From: Candidatus Eiseniibacteriota bacterium
Lineage (GTDB): Bacteria > Eisenbacteria > RBG-16-71-46 > CAIMUX01
Length of the DNA stretch: 64,000 nt
Assembly: GCA_016712505.1 (NCBI GenBank)
Contig: JADJQY010000016.1
Span: 1 to 64,000, forward strand
Direction of reading: 5' to 3'
The position numbers and the translations under genes were made by a program. Position 1 is the stretch's first letter. The number at the start of each line of letters is the position of its first letter. A model generated the notes under the pieces. The model searched no databases and was not told the DNA's origin. It was given only the letters and a program-made list of their open reading frames with translations. Below are positions 9,243 to 18,401 of this stretch, piece by piece.

Positions 9243-10403
9243 TCAATGCACCCGGTCGAACGACGTCCCATTGAACTTGAACACGCCGTTCCCGGCCACC
9301 AAGAGATTGCCTTGACGATCGGTGTAGATCGCCATGATGTCCTTGCTGGTCAGCCCGTCTTTGGCGGAGTAGTTCGTGAGCGTCTTGCCGTCATATCGCC
9401 AGACGCCGAAATCGATCGTGCCGAACCAGATGTTTCCCTCGCGGTCCTCTCCCATGGAGAACACGCGATGCAGGGTGGGAGAACCGTCCGTCACGTCTCC
9501 GGGGAGCGGAGATCCCCGCCCCCCGTGCATGCCCACCTTCCCCAGGCCGTGCCCCTGCGTGCCCTGGGTGGCGGTGCCGTCGTTGTAGCGGATCACCCTG
9601 ATTCCGTTGTTCCCGATCCAGAGGTTACCCTTGCTGTCCTCGAGTACGCAACGGACGTGGAGCCACCCTGTCTCCGCGGTGTGACCAAGACTTTTGTCGT
9701 CGATGAGGGTAAATGACCTTCCGTCGTAGCCGATCACCCCGGTGTAGGTGGCGAACCAGACCCTCTCCGGCCTTCCCTGGGAGATGCCGGTCGTCGAGCG
9801 CGAAGGGATCATGGACGGATCGTCGGAGAGTGGGTAGGTGAGATAGGTGAAGGACGTTCCGTCGTACCGGTATGCTCCGGGCTTCCCTTCGGCCTCCGTG
9901 ACGCCCGCTCCTCCATCCTCCTTGAACCAGAGATCACCGGGCTGCAAATCCCATTGATCCTTCGCGCCGTAGTTACGGTCTGACGGGTTGATGAATCGCT
10001 TCCCGTCGAAGCCACGCAGCCCGAACCCGCATTCGAACCAGATGACTCCATTGCGATCCTCATGGATCGACCGAACCTGGTTGTCACTCAGTCCGTCATC
10101 CTTCGTGAAATAGGTGAGACTGTCCCCGTCGACTCGGCAGGCACCCTCGTTCCAACTTCCAAACCAGTAGTTTCCCTTGCTGTCCTGCAGGATGGATCGA
10201 ACCGTTTCGTAGCGGAGCAGCCTCGGTGCGTTGGGTACGGCGGGCCTGGGTGTCGCGTTCTTTGCATCTGGTGACTGCGCGCACGAAGGTGCCGTGCCGA
10301 GCCCCAACAGAACGATCGCGGTCAGGGTCGCGTCGGACCGCCGTCGGGCCGGGTTCCGGCGAGAGCAGGCAAGGGGAACGCGAGTCGCGCTGCCAGCAAA
10401 CAT
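9243..10403 (-). CDS. Secreted two-component-regulator-propeller (Reg_prop) protein
   Basis: This is one of the few long unbroken frames of the left half, 386 residues. A signal or lipoprotein-like leader (TLTAIVLLGLGTAPSCAQ) is followed by repeated blades with a W-F/IG core: SILQDSKGNYWFGSWNEGACRV, SIHEDRNGVIWFECGFGL, VLEDSKGNLWIGNNGIRVIRY, MGEDREGNIWFGTIDFGVWRY and IYTDRQGNLLVAGNGVFKF. These are Reg_prop beta-propeller blades, normally the periplasmic sensor half of hybrid histidine kinases. Here the propeller stands alone with no membrane helix or kinase behind it. The Ser/Thr kinase gene ends immediately downstream on the same strand. Confidence 0.8.
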   Translation of the reverse strand: MFAGSATRVPLACSRRNPARRRSDATLTAIVLLGLGTAPSCAQSPDAKNATPRPAVPNAPRLLRYETVRSILQDSKGNYWFGSWNEGACRVDGDSLTYFTKDDGLSDNQVRSIHEDRNGVIWFECGFGLRGFDGKRFINPSDRNYGAKDQWDLQPGDLWFKEDGGAGVTEAEGKPGAYRYDGTSFTYLTYPLSDDPSMIPSRSTTGISQGRPERVWFATYTGVIGYDGRSFTLIDDKSLGHTAETGWLHVRCVLEDSKGNLWIGNNGIRVIRYNDGTATQGTQGHGLGKVGMHGGRGSPLPGDVTDGSPTLHRVFSMGEDREGNIWFGTIDFGVWRYDGKTLTNYSAKDGLTSKDIMAIYTDRQGNLLVAGNGVFKFNGTSFDRVH

Positions 10404-10458
10404 CTCCCTGTCCTTTCAGTTGCGTAACCATTCGCCGCACCGCGTTGGTCCGGTGCGC

Positions 10459-13079
10459 TCAGCGCGAGGCAGATGCCGCCTGCGCCGACTCCGGTCGCCT
10501 CCGCCACTCTTCGGCCCGGGCCATCCGAGTGGGATCCGGTTCCGCGCGATTCCAGGCGTCGTAGAAATCGACGACGAAACGAATCGCACGCCGAGTCTCC
10601 GCCTCTCGCTGCGGCAACTGCGGGACGCACGTAACCAGCAAGCTCTCGGCCTCGGGCCAGCGGTGCTGACCGGCGAGCGCCATTCCAAGATGGACCCGAA
10701 CCAGGTTGGCCAATCCTTCCTCCCCGGAGTCCTCCCCCTTGGCCTTCCGGTCTTCGAGCACGTTCAGCGTACTTCGCAGCAGCTTCTCCGCCTCCCCGGC
10801 ACGTTGCAAACCGATCAGCGCCAGAGCACGGGCGTCCTGCAGCGACAACACATCGAGGTCGCGTTCACCGAGGGCCTGGGTGCCGTTCTGGACGCCGGCG
10901 GCGGCCAAGGGCTCGGCCTCGGCAAAGCGCCTCTGGCTGACCAGGCTGACCGCCAGGCACTTCTGCGACTGTAGGGTGCGCGCATGCAGCGCCCCGAGCA
11001 CACGGGTGCGTGCGGCGAGCGCCTGGCGGTGGTACGCCTCGGCCTCGGCGTCCCGCCCGAGCAGACCGTTCAGTTCCCCGAGATTGCTCACGCTGTTGAG
11101 CCGTGGTCGGATGGTCCGGTCCATAGAGCTCGACCTTCTGATCGAGCACCAGCTTCATGAGTGGCTCGGCGTCCTCGAAGCGTCCGAGAAGCGCGAGGTC
11201 GTTTGCCAGATTCGTGGTCGCTGTCACGGTGGCCAGATCCGTTTCACCTAGGGTTCTGCGATAGGTCTCCATCACCTGCCGGTGGAGAGGTTCCGCTTGC
11301 TCGTAGCGTCCCGTTTCCTGGTAGAGATTGGCGAGGGCTACCGCCGCGTCGAGGGTAGAAGCGCTCTCGTCCCCATAAGATCGTCGCCGGGCGTCGAGGT
11401 TGTGAACGTAGATCGGCTCCGCTTCCTTGAAGCGGCCCTGCTTCCGATAGAGGTTTGCGACCCGCATCTCGACGCTCAGCACGTCCGCGTTCTCCGGCCC
11501 CAGGTGGAGCCGGCTCCGCTCGTACACGCCTACCAGCAGTGACTCCGCCTGCGCGAGGCGGCTCATGTCATACTCCAGGAGGCCGAGTTCATGCATTGCC
11601 CACCACGTCTGCGGGTGTTCTGGCCCTAACACGCTGCGCCGCAGGGCGAGCGCACGTCGAAGGTGGGGTTCGGCGGGTTGGTACTCACCGAGCTTGCGGT
11701 AGGTGCGTCCGATGGCGGTTCGGATCGAAGCTTCGACGAGCGGCTCCTTCGCGAAGCGACCATCTGTGTTCGAGTCGCGATCGAGGCGTTCCGCCGCCGC
11801 AGCCAGCACTTCGCGCACCGTGACGTCCTTGCCTTGACCCTTCCGAGTGGAGGGAACGGCTGCGGCCAGGAGGTCCACGTTCAGGAACTCGTTCACCGCC
11901 TCGGCGATCGCCGCTTGTCGGCGCGCCTCGCGCGCCTGCTCGGGCACGCAGGAGTCCCCAGGATGTACCGATCACGCCCGCCACCAGCGCCAGCGAAACC
12001 GCCGCCCCGGCCAACACGGCGATGCGGTGCCGGCGGAACAGCTTTCGCGCGCGGTAGAGGCCACTCGGCGGGCCGGCAGTCACCGGTTCATCTCGCAGGT
12101 ATCGCTCGATGTCGGCGGCGAGGCCGTTCGCCGTTGGGTAGCGGCGCGTGCGGTCCTTCTCCAGCGCGCGCATCGTGATCCAGTCGAGGTCTCCTCGAAG
12201 TTGCTGCACCAGCCGACGCGGTTCCATTTGTCGATTCCGCGCGACGATGGAAGCATCGGTGTCGCGCCCCGTGAGGCGAGTGCTCGGTCGCGATGGCTCC
12301 TGCTCGCGAATGACTCGCTGGATCTCGGCGTACCCGCCCCGACGAAGCTCCTGGCTGTCGAACGGCAGCACGCCGGTGAGCAATTCGTAGAGAAGCACGC
12401 CGAGCGCGTAGACGTCGGTGCGTGTGTCGACGTCGAGGCCGCCCATCTCCGCCTGCTCGGGACTCATGTACTCGGGCGTTCCAACCAGAACGCCGAACTC
12501 GGTGACCAGATTCCGTTCGCTGAGCGGCTGTGACATCGCCTTGGCGACACCGAAGTCGATGATCTTGGGCGCCGGTCCGTCGTCCCGATCGAGATCAGTA
12601 CGTTCGACGGCTTGAGGTCCCGGTGGATGATCCCCTTCTGGTGTGCATGCTGAACGCCTTCACAGACGCCGATGAACAATCTCAGGCGTTCGCGCGTGCC
12701 CAGGCGGTGCCGGTCGCAGTAGGTCGTGATCGGTTCGCCCTTCACGTACTCCATGGCGAAGAACGGCCGTCCATCCGGGGCCGTACCGCTGTCGAAAGAC
12801 GGTGGCGATCGCCGGGTGGTCCATCATTGCCAAGGGCCTGCCGCTCGGACTCAGCGATCCACGATCTGGCTGGTGTCCAGCCCGGCTCGAACCACCTTGA
12901 TGGTGACGGCGGCGCACCGGTTCGATCTGTTGGGCCAGCCACACCTCGCCCATGCCGCCTCCGCCGATCCGTTGGATCAGCTCGTAGCGGCCCGCGATCT
13001 TCTCGCTCCCGGAGAACGCACTTCGCGCGTCGGGAGGCGGGCTCTGAAACGGTGTTGTGGAAGGAGGATCTTCGGCCAC
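10459..13079 (-). pseudogene. Ser/Thr protein kinase with TPR region, frame broken
   Basis: The composite protein is about 870 residues. The N-terminal kinase domain shows GRYELIQRIGGGGMGEVWLA (glycine loop), MMDHPAIATVF, MEYVKGEPITTYC, HQKGIIHRDLKPSNVLIS (catalytic loop), an IIDFGVAKAM segment and VGTPEYMSPEQA with DVYALGVLLYELLTG. After YRARKLFRRHRIAVLAG comes one membrane helix, then at least eight TPR-like repeats (GRTYRKLGEYQPAEPHLRRAL, NLYRKQGRFKEAEPIYVHNL and so on) to the stop at 10459. Breaks near 12970, 12800, 12560, 11950 and 11120 interrupt the frame. This kinase-TM-TPR layout is frequent in Eisenbacteria- and Gemmatimonadota-like genomes. Confidence 0.75.
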
Positions 13080-13273
13080 GTCTACCGTTCTCTGCGAAGG
13101 GTTGTCGCACCGGACGTTGGGAGGTAGCGGCGGTTCTCGGTCCCGAGGCGGGGCCGTCCTACCCTTGGACGTCTCCCCAGGGGAGCACGACCGTTGTCTT
13201 GGACGAGAATACCAGGAGCGCAGGCGCCCGGAAACCCCCTATCCCGGTGTGGCAGTCTCCGGTCTACGCGGCG

Positions 13274-13885
13274 CTAGTCGTTCGCCTTCGTTCCCGACAG
13301 GGTCAGCGACATGTGGACCTTTCCTTTGTAGCCCGACGGCGTACAGATCGCCTCCGGCTCCATGCCCCAGGCGGTGAAGCCAAGCGATTCGTAGAGCCGG
13401 ATGGCTGGGGCGTTCCCTTCGGTAACCGTCAGGCGGAGCGTGCGCACGTCCCCACGTTCGGCCGCCGCGGCAACTGCGGCCCGCATCAGCATGAGACCCG
13501 CTCCCCGCCGTCGCGCCACGGGGCGCACATACATCCCGATGACGAGCGCCGAGTGTCGAGTCTTCGGCTTGCTTGAGTATGCCAACGCCACCGTACCGAC
13601 GAGCTGCTCCCCATCGAACGCCCCGAAGGACTGGCTCAGCCCCGATGGGGACGCGATGCGGTGCTCCCACCAGGAAAGCGGCTCCGCCTCCCGCTCCTCC
13701 GTCGTGGAGGTGAATGCGTCGGCTGCCTGGGTGTACGCTTCGAGCATCAACTCGCGGTACTGCCGCGCGTCCGAAACCACCAGTGGCGCGACGCGCATCG
13801 GGGCTAGCGCCTCCCGCCCAGGCCAGCGGGCGCCAGGCACGAAACCGGGGAGAGTTCGGACTTCAATCCTCGCGCTGGGGGACAC
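13274..13885 (-). CDS. GNAT-family N-acetyltransferase (copy 3)
   Basis: An intact 203-residue frame. The core holds MRVAPLVVSDARQYRELMLEAY, FGAFDGEQLVGTVAL, ALVIGMYVRPVARRRGAGLMLM (acetyl-CoA loop RRRGAG), TLRLTVTEGNAPAIRLYESLGF (typical N-x-x-A-x-x-L-Y-x-x-x-G-F ending) and WGMEPEAICTPSGYKGKVHMSL. The GTG at 13885 gives a 30-residue extension before the domain, so the internal ATG of MRVAPLV is a possible alternative start. It is probably a ribosomal-protein- or amino-acid-type acetyltransferase, but no substrate can be inferred. Confidence 0.8.
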   Translation of the reverse strand: MSPSARIEVRTLPGFVPGARWPGREALAPMRVAPLVVSDARQYRELMLEAYTQAADAFTSTTEEREAEPLSWWEHRIASPSGLSQSFGAFDGEQLVGTVALAYSSKPKTRHSALVIGMYVRPVARRRGAGLMLMRAAVAAAAERGDVRTLRLTVTEGNAPAIRLYESLGFTAWGMEPEAICTPSGYKGKVHMSLTLSGTKAND

Positions 13886-14007
13886 ATACCTCGCTCCTTG
13901 GTGCTGATCGGCGCTGATGCCGATTCCCTCTCGGGCAACGTTCAGGTCCGGCGGCCGCCCGAGGGCGGAGAGTATCGTCCGTCAGTTCGTGGAGCAGCTC
14001 GCCGCCA

Positions 14008-14967
14008 TCAGGCAGATTCCCGGAACAGTGGCAGGCAGCTCAAGGCGATCTGCTCGACGTGACGATCATCGGTGCCGCAGCAACCGCCCATGACGCTCAG
14101 GTGTTTCAACTGTCGCCGTTTCAGCTCGGCGTACTCCCGGCCAAGATCGGCCGGGACCCCGGCATCGAGTTCCGGAGCTTCGTTCAGCTCCTCGTGGCTC
14201 ATGCGCGATGCGTTGGCGCGCAAACCCCGGATGCGGCTCAACCACGGTAGCTCTGCGTCGACTGCTTGGTCGAAGTGGCTCGGATGGGCGCAGTTGATCA
14301 TGTAGTAGGCCGGGTAGGCTCCGGTGGCGTCGTCAACCTCCTGGATTGCATCTCCCAGCGGCTGCCCGGTCGGAAGCCGTCCATCCGTCTCCACCGTGAA
14401 CGAGATGACCACAGGCATTCCCGCCCCCTTGGCCGCCCGCGTCACGCCGATCGCTTCCTCCGCGTAGTTCATGGTGATGGCGGTCACCAGATCCGCCGCT
14501 GTCCGAGCGAAGGTCTCGATCTGAAAGCGATGGTATTCCTCGGCGTCCGGCACGGACATGGCGCTGTCGGCGATGTATCCGTCACCCCGTGGCCCGACGC
14601 ATCCACTGATGACAATCGGAGCTTCCGGAGTTTCGTACTGAGCGCGGATCTCTTCCAACATGCGCACGGCCTTCGTGTTCGCTTCCGCGAGCGCGTCGGC
14701 GGCGTAACCGAGCCGCTGCCCCAATCCGGATTGGCTCCAGGTCGCACTCTCGAGAACGAGACCGGTGTTGAGTCGCTTGGCCAACTCGGCGTAGGTCAGG
14801 AAGTACTTTCGCAGCACGCCCTCGCCGTCCGCTGACTGGAGAAGATGGAACGCAGCAAAGTGCGGAAGTTCCTGGCCCTCGAGAAAGATGAGCGTTGTCT
14901 CGATGCCACCGTCGGTCAGGAAGAACTCGCCGGTCAGTTGGGGCAGGGATGCTCGATGCTTTGCCAT
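14008..14967 (-). CDS. Homocysteine S-methyltransferase family protein
   Basis: An intact 319-residue protein. It begins MAKHRASLPQLTGEFFLTDGGIETTLIF (the D-GG-ET-L motif of the Hcy-binding barrel), followed by LVLESATW, VISGCVGPRGDGY, ITMNYAEEAIGV, GMPVVISFTVETDGRLPTG, YYMINCAHPSHF (first Zn-ligand Cys) and LSVMGGCCGTDDRHVEQIA (the two adjacent Zn-ligand Cys). All three zinc cysteines are present. Such enzymes move a methyl group from S-methylmethionine or S-adenosylmethionine to homocysteine, giving methionine. No MetH-like cobalamin domains follow, so an MmuM/YagD-type stand-alone enzyme is likely. The exact methyl donor is unknown. Confidence 0.85.
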   Translation of the reverse strand: MAKHRASLPQLTGEFFLTDGGIETTLIFLEGQELPHFAAFHLLQSADGEGVLRKYFLTYAELAKRLNTGLVLESATWSQSGLGQRLGYAADALAEANTKAVRMLEEIRAQYETPEAPIVISGCVGPRGDGYIADSAMSVPDAEEYHRFQIETFARTAADLVTAITMNYAEEAIGVTRAAKGAGMPVVISFTVETDGRLPTGQPLGDAIQEVDDATGAYPAYYMINCAHPSHFDQAVDAELPWLSRIRGLRANASRMSHEELNEAPELDAGVPADLGREYAELKRRQLKHLSVMGGCCGTDDRHVEQIALSCLPLFRESA

Positions 14968-15027
14968 GTTGGCGCCGTCCTTCTCGCGCGATGGCGGTGA
15001 TTCTACTCCGTTCCCGCCGCACCGCAT

Positions 15028-15305
15028 TCGCTCGCGCCGAGGTCGGGCACCGTCATGACCGACCGGACACTATAGCCGGGGCCGATCCTCACCGCCAACT
15101 CTGGGCACGCCCAGAGGGGCCTCCGGCGGAGGCGTAGGGTCGATGCGGTTCGCGCATGAGTTGGAACTGGACGGTTCTCGTCCGGGCGCCGGCCGTGCGC
15201 CAAGCGCCCTCCGGCCACTCCTACAACTCCGACCACCCCGGCGATCGTGGAGTCGGCCTTTCGGAGGTCGACCGTCCGCTCGCGGCTTCGAATTCGGCCA
15301 GTGTT
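15028..15305. other. Intergenic region, no gene seen
   Basis: This 278-bp stretch separates the homocysteine methyltransferase from the secreted-protein gene behind it. The open frames across it have no recognisable domain and read like shadows. A GC-rich dyad near 15100-15130 (GCCCAGAGGGGCCTCCGGCGGAGGC) could act as a terminator for the upstream minus-strand gene, but this is weak. Confidence 0.3.
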
Positions 15306-16117
15306 CTATCTCGTGTCGACGGACGTGTGGTACCCGAAAGAGAAGTCGGTGTCCGGCTCCCAGTTCGTGAACTCCCACTCCACCGCGCCGTGTTTCCAGC
15401 GGTACCCCGGCGGGCCAAGGGAGAGTTGGAAGCAGCTCCCCGAGGGAGGGGCGCACTGCAGTACGCGCGCCGCGAGCGGGTCCAACTCGAACCGAATCGA
15501 GGCCGAGAGCACTCGATCCGCCCAGAGAGCGGCAGCTCGCGCCCGGTAGCGAATCACGGCTCCGCTCTCGTCTCCATCCGATCCCCGTGTCCATGTGACC
15601 GGGTAGCGCATCTTCAGGTCACGCGTCGCCCCTGGGTCCATTGCGACCCGCCAGACCGGCAGAGAGTCCGGAGCGTCAGGTGCGAACGCGGTCCACGCTC
15701 CCCGAGCGATCGGCGCGTAGCGGACCTCGAGCGGAGAGCCATCGAGCACGACTTCGAACGCCGCCCTCGTACCCACGTCTGTACTCCTCGGGGCTCGGGG
15801 CGATTGCGGTTTCGCGACGAACGCCATCTCGAAGTCCCTGCGCGTGCTCGCCAGGTTGCGCAGGGTGTGTAGCAGGTCGCCTGCCCTGCCTCGGAAACGT
15901 CGCTCGGAATCCGAACCACGACATACTCCGTGACAAGCTGGACGCTGTCACTAGCGACCGGGAAGATCATCCCGGCATCCCGTCCAACTTCGGGGCCGTT
16001 GGCGGACAGTTCGGAGGTAGAGTTGAGCAAGAGAAGGATCCCGACCCAGAGTCCAGGACGCTTCACAAGGCGTTGGTAAGGGGATCCCAGCAGCATCGCG
16101 ACCTCCAATCTGACCAC
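15306..16117 (-). CDS. Secreted protein, DUF4424-like, one frame break
   Basis: The N-terminus has a signal peptide (KRPGLWVGILLLLNSTSELSANG), then SDSVQLVTEYVVVRIPSDVSEAG. A shift near 15860 leads to MAFVAKPQSP, GTRAAFEVVLDGSPLEVRYAPI, DLKMRYPVTWTRG, VIRYRARAAALWADRV and a tail WEFTNWEPDTDFSFGYHTSV. The ANG...GMIFP...V.L..E.V opening and the beta-rich middle resemble DUF4424-type periplasmic proteins. The match is by pattern only. About 260 residues in composite. It probably acts outside the cytoplasm; function unknown. Confidence 0.5.
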
Positions 16118-16509
16118 CTGGTTACAAGGCGCACCCTACTCCGATCAGTCGATGTAGTCCGCGTTCTGCATGCCGGCCACCTGCCGCCATTGCAACTCAC
16201 TGGCAGTCCGCCGCTCAGAGGCACATGTCGGTTGCCGGCACGGGTGAACGCCGGGAGCCCGTGCTGCCTACCGCCTCCATCGACCGGCGTGCAACAGAAC
16301 TCCCCGCTCGGGGCTCCGGCTCGAGTACCGCACTCCGACGCGGGAGCCTACCCCAATCCCGACGCGGACCTTCCCGGAGGAAGCGGATGAGCGTAGCATT
16401 GCGTCCGATGCCCGGGGCGCCAGTTCGAAGCAGCCGACCGCACTAGATGCCCCACTCGAACCGATCGATCCGCCCGTCCGGAAACTCGCGGATGCGAGAC
16501 CATCGTCGT
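16118..16509. other. Intergenic region, no gene seen
   Basis: About 390 bp with no supported gene on either strand. The frames across it are rich in Arg and Ser and have the codon pattern of shadow reading. No tRNA-like fold, promoter pair or long inverted repeat stands out. It could hold the promoter of the secreted DUF4424-like gene (start 16117) or the end of the downstream GNAT gene. Confidence 0.3.
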
Positions 16510-17059
16510 TCATTCGGTGTCGGATCGGCGGAACCGCGCGTAAACGCTCACCGCCTCGTCCATGCCCTGGAAGCGCATCGTCTTGTCCCCCTCGTAGATG
16601 AATCCTGCTCGCAGAAGGGTGCGCCTCGACGCGGTGTTGGTCGCGGAAGTGATCGCCAGGATCCGGGCGAGCGCAAACGTCTCGAAGGCCCAATGTGACG
16701 CGGCGTCGATCGCCTCGGTCGCCAGCCCCTGCCGTTGGAACGACTCCGCGATGGAGAAGCCGATCTCGACGTCGTCGTCGAGTGGGCTCAGCCCGACGTG
16801 GCCAATCAGGGTGGAACTGCTCCGGTGCTCAACCGCCAGGAACATACGGACCCTGCTTCGGGTTTCCCGGGACCGAGCACTGGCTCACGAGATACGCGAC
16901 CTCCGAGCGCGCGTGATCGAGGTCTCTGTACACCTGGCTGGGAAGCCCGATGCGAGAGGACTCTTCGTTACTCAAAAATAGGGCTCTCGCCGCATCGTCA
17001 GCCACGAACTGCCGAAGCCGCAGCGATCGGGTCTCGAGCGGCAGACGGTTGTTTTCCAT
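16510..17059 (-). CDS. GNAT-family (RimJ-like) N-acetyltransferase (copy 4), one frame break
   Basis: ATG 17059 (after GGGAGAGACC) begins MENNRLPLETRSLRLRQFVADDAARAL, the L-T-x-R-L-x-L-R-x start of RimJ/RimL enzymes, and continues SRIGLPSQVYRDLDHARSEV. Near 16850 the frame shifts to FLAVEHRSSSTLIGHVGLSPLDDDVEIGF, then AESFQRQGLATEAI (acetyl-CoA loop QRQGLATEA), ILAITSATNTASRRTLLRAGF and a short tail. The composite length of about 182 residues is normal for the family. Substrate unknown. Confidence 0.7.
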
Positions 17060-17166
17060 GGTCTCTCCCTTCGATCGGGCGCGCAGGGGTGACGACCATG
17101 ATCTCCGCCGCCGACCCGACCTCGATGTTGATGTCTCCGTCTTCCCGCCGGTGATCACAGGCAGGA

Positions 17167-17507
17167 TCACGACTCCGGATCGAACATGATCTCGCGCACC
17201 TCTTGCGCGCACCGACAGGCCTTCGCGAACCGCGCCGCCCAGGCCAAGGCGTCCTCGCGCGAGGAGACCTCGATGATCGAGAACCCTCCGACGACCGCTT
17301 TCGTCTCCGGTGCCGGTCCATCGGTGACGGTGCCGTCCGTCGCGACGATGCCCGATCGCTGCCGGTGAAGACCGCCACCGAAGATCCAGACGCCCGCGGC
17401 CTTCGCCTCCCGAACCACGGCGTGCGGCCTCGCCCACGGCCGGCAGTTCCGTCCTGTGGTATGTGGTCCATCGAGCCATCGTCGAACGAGATCAGGAATC
17501 GGTGCAT
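17167..17507 (-). CDS. YCII-related domain protein (copy 2), frame broken
   Basis: ATG 17507 begins MHRFLISFDDGSMDHIP, shifts near 17450, then reads AVVREAKAAGVWIFGGGL, GTVTDGPAPETKAVVGGFSIIEVSSREDALAWAARFAKACRC and ends in REIMFDPES. The V-x-DGP-x-x-E-x-K-x-x-x-GGF block is the hallmark DGPF motif of YCII proteins. About 113 residues is the usual length. Sigma-factor partners sometimes sit next to such genes, but none is present here. Confidence 0.7.
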
Positions 17508-17675
17508 CGCGCTGCTCTTCCTTTCCGGCGAGAACACAGGATGGATCCTCACTCAAGTTGGAGGCCTCGGTCACTGGTCGGGGCGGCTTCGCGCCCGCTT
17601 GGTGACCTGTGTAGCGATCGACGGATGCGCCGACAGCGAAGCCCGCATCGAGGCATCCACCGCGGCTCCGCGAGG

Positions 17676-18140
17676 TCAGATTTCCACGCCGGGCAACCCC
17701 GCGGCTCGAAGGACTAGCGACAACTGCCCTGCGTGGGGCAGGTCGTGATCGAGGAGTCCCCAGATGACTTCCTCGACTGTTGGCTCTTCGCTGTCGGAAA
17801 CCTCATCCATGGCGTCCCCGCGCATCAGAGCGCGTTCGATCACTCCCCCAGGTCACCTCGAGGCCCTCCACGATGTCCGCCCGGAGCGCGGAGACTCCCC
17901 GGATCGGTCCCAACTCAGGAACGGCTTCACGGGGGTTGCCTCGTCTCCGAGAACACGATGGGTGTGCAGCGCGCGGCCGAAGACGATGTGCTCGGCTATT
18001 TCACCGGCGGAACGACGACCGGAGAGCGGCCGGAACTCCAGCTGCGCCGCCGTGAGCGGGGCAATGGCGCGCTTGAGTGCGCTCTGATAATCCAGCCAGC
18101 TTTGGAACACACGCGCTTCAGCGCGGGCTGCTCGTATCAT
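17676..18140 (-). CDS. DinB-family protein (copy 3), one frame break
   Basis: ATG 18140 follows GGAGGATGGG and starts MIRAARAEARVFQSWLDYQSALKRAI, then LEFRPLSGRRSAGEIAEHIVFGR (first metal His), VLGDEATPVKPFLSW and a segment ending EGLEVTWG. A shift near 17850 leads to VIERALMRGDAM, EPTVEEVIWGLLDHDLPHAGQLSLVLRAAGLPGVEI and TGA. HDLPHAGQ supplies the C-terminal metal-binding histidine pair of the DinB fold. The composite has about 155 residues. The start directly follows the end of the serpin frame. Confidence 0.7.
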
Positions 18141-18401
18141 CCCATCCTCCAATCCGCCCAATCGCGCATTTGCTGGCGGCCTGCCGCGTGGAAGTCCTCG
18201 CGGGCTCGCATGTGGCTCGCGCTGGGGTTCGCGCAACGAGGCCACGTTGGCTCGCCGCTGCACGCGCGTCCAACAGTAGTCTGAGAATCCAGAGTACACG
18301 CAGGCGGGCGACATCCGCTCGGCAAAAGCGGCGCGCTAGGAGTTGGACCCGCCGTAGCCGGCGCCCCCGAAGCCCCGATCGACCGCCGCATTTGCCCGGG
18401 G

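Noticed and set aside
11581..11650. An attC-like CTAAC core in the kinase-TPR gene
   Set aside because: It has no partner core at a suitable distance and lies within conserved TPR coding sequence.
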